DNA of 64,000 nucleotides, from positions 186,001-250,000 of the forward strand of contig NZ_SJPM01000005.1 of the NCBI RefSeq assembly GCF_007859915.1, written 5' to 3'. This DNA is from Neorhodopirellula pilleata. Lineage in GTDB: Bacteria > Planctomycetota > Planctomycetia > Pirellulales > Pirellulaceae. The notes beneath the pieces are model-generated. The model did no database searches. It was not told where the DNA came from and worked only from the letters and a program-made list of their open reading frames with translations. A program made the position numbers and the translations under genes. Numbering within the stretch: the stretch's first letter is position 1; each line of letters opens with the position of its first letter. Below, in pieces: positions 63,546 to 64,000 of the stretch.

Positions 63546-64000
63546 TTAAGCACCCCCAACTGGTCTAAGGGTAGCGTCAAGATAACAGCCGTCATTCACG
63601 TACTGCTTGAACGACTGAACGACCTGCCGCAGATAATCTACAGTCCTTTGCTTAAGCTCTTTTAAGTCTGTAACAGTAACATTTTCGCCAGATTGCTCGA
63701 AGGAAATCGCTCCATGTGCTAACTTGTTTCGCAAGTCCTTAACGAATGCAAGTGCATTTTTGTCGTCTCGGAAATGGCGTTTCACTGCCGTAGCGACGGA
63801 TGGTGTTATGTTCAACGTGCATCCGATTCGTTCACTGATTGCTTCTATAGCTGCCACGTCCCAGTTACCGCCGCCACCCTTTTCGATTTCCCATTCCACC
63901 ACGGGCTGGTTTTGCAGCAAAAGTTCGCAAAATGCCCATGCGCTTTCGAATCTGTTGTCCTGGTTCAGAATTACGTGTGTTCGCGCTGACGTACGAACCC
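63546..64000 (-). CDS. HEPN-domain protein (MAE_28990-like), N-terminus beyond the window
   Basis: The frame is open from the right edge to the TAA at 63546-63548. A TTG at 63918-63920 is an internal possibility, but the residues before it (RFESAWAFCELL) continue the same alpha-helical sequence, so the true start is outside. The motif D-L-R-N-K-L-A-H-G (bases about 63711-63737) contains R-N-x3-H, the RX4-6H signature of HEPN nucleases. The short all-alpha protein next to a C5 methyltransferase resembles the MAE_28990/MAE_18760-type HEPN proteins found beside restriction-modification genes. The likely role is an RNase-type toxin or defence effector, or a companion of the methyltransferase. Family assignment is from memory of the pattern. 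Confidence 0.75.
   Translation of the reverse strand, partial: VRTSARTHVILNQDNRFESAWAFCELLLQNQPVVEWEIEKGGGGNWDVAAIEAISERIGCTLNITPSVATAVKRHFRDDKNALAFVKDLRNKLAHGAISFEQSGENVTVTDLKELKQRTVDYLRQVVQSFKQYVNDGCYLDATLRPVGGA

Overview
The window looks like a chromosomal segment of a planctomycete, most likely a Rhodopirellula-like member of the Pirellulaceae. The evidence is an LEPR-type N-terminal motif, two giant modular secreted proteins, a DUF1501 / DUF1549-DUF1553 / WD40-cytochrome gene set, a PEP-CTERM protein, an ECF sigma factor beside Ser/Thr kinases, and mostly weak or absent Shine-Dalgarno sequences. This assignment rests on family knowledge; no marker gene was available.

Bases 3-47295 hold two paralogous giant-gene modules in direct orientation. 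Module A is a giant modular protein, open at the left edge and ending at 15482, followed by a PEP-CTERM protein (15479-17449). Module B is a protein of about 9157 residues (17855-45328) followed by an almost identical PEP-CTERM protein (45325-47295). Both giants are mosaics of P-domain-like, FG-GAP, LamG, LRR, discoidin-like, PKD, VCBS and RTX-type units and end in two dockerin-type calcium-binding modules. Protein B also starts with an LEPR motif and a lipase-like alpha/beta hydrolase. In both modules the giant gene and the PEP-CTERM gene overlap by ATGA. The last 2.2 kb of each giant gene plus the whole PEP-CTERM gene form a 4269-bp direct repeat (13281-17549 and 43127-47395) in which I find only six differences. 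The 5' part of each PEP-CTERM gene is an in-frame array of eight 171-bp units. Each unit combines a REP-like palindrome with a signal-peptide-like hydrophobic segment.

Bases 47434-52958 form a signalling cluster. It has an ECF sigma factor on the minus strand, then divergently a membrane-bound Ser/Thr kinase fused to a NACHT-like NTPase, overlapped by a membrane-anchored pseudokinase.

Bases 53102-61888 hold a tight four-gene operon behind a possible sigma-70 promoter: a DUF1501 protein with a Tat-type signal, a DUF1549/DUF1553 protein with heme-type cysteine motifs, a secreted protein with PPC-like domains, and a cytochrome-WD40 protein. A 5'-truncated REP-associated transposase (RAYT) overlaps the last stop codon.

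Bases 62475-64000 on the minus strand carry a C5 DNA methyltransferase and an upstream HEPN-domain protein that runs off the right edge. Their sequence looks AT-richer than the rest, consistent with an acquired restriction or defence cassette.

The most distinctive proposal is that each giant dockerin-ended protein and its coupled PEP-CTERM partner, whose ectodomain has a cohesin-like pattern, form a two-part surface-display unit. That unit has recently been duplicated or homogenised, and its anchor gene has absorbed and amplified a REP element inside its secretion signal.
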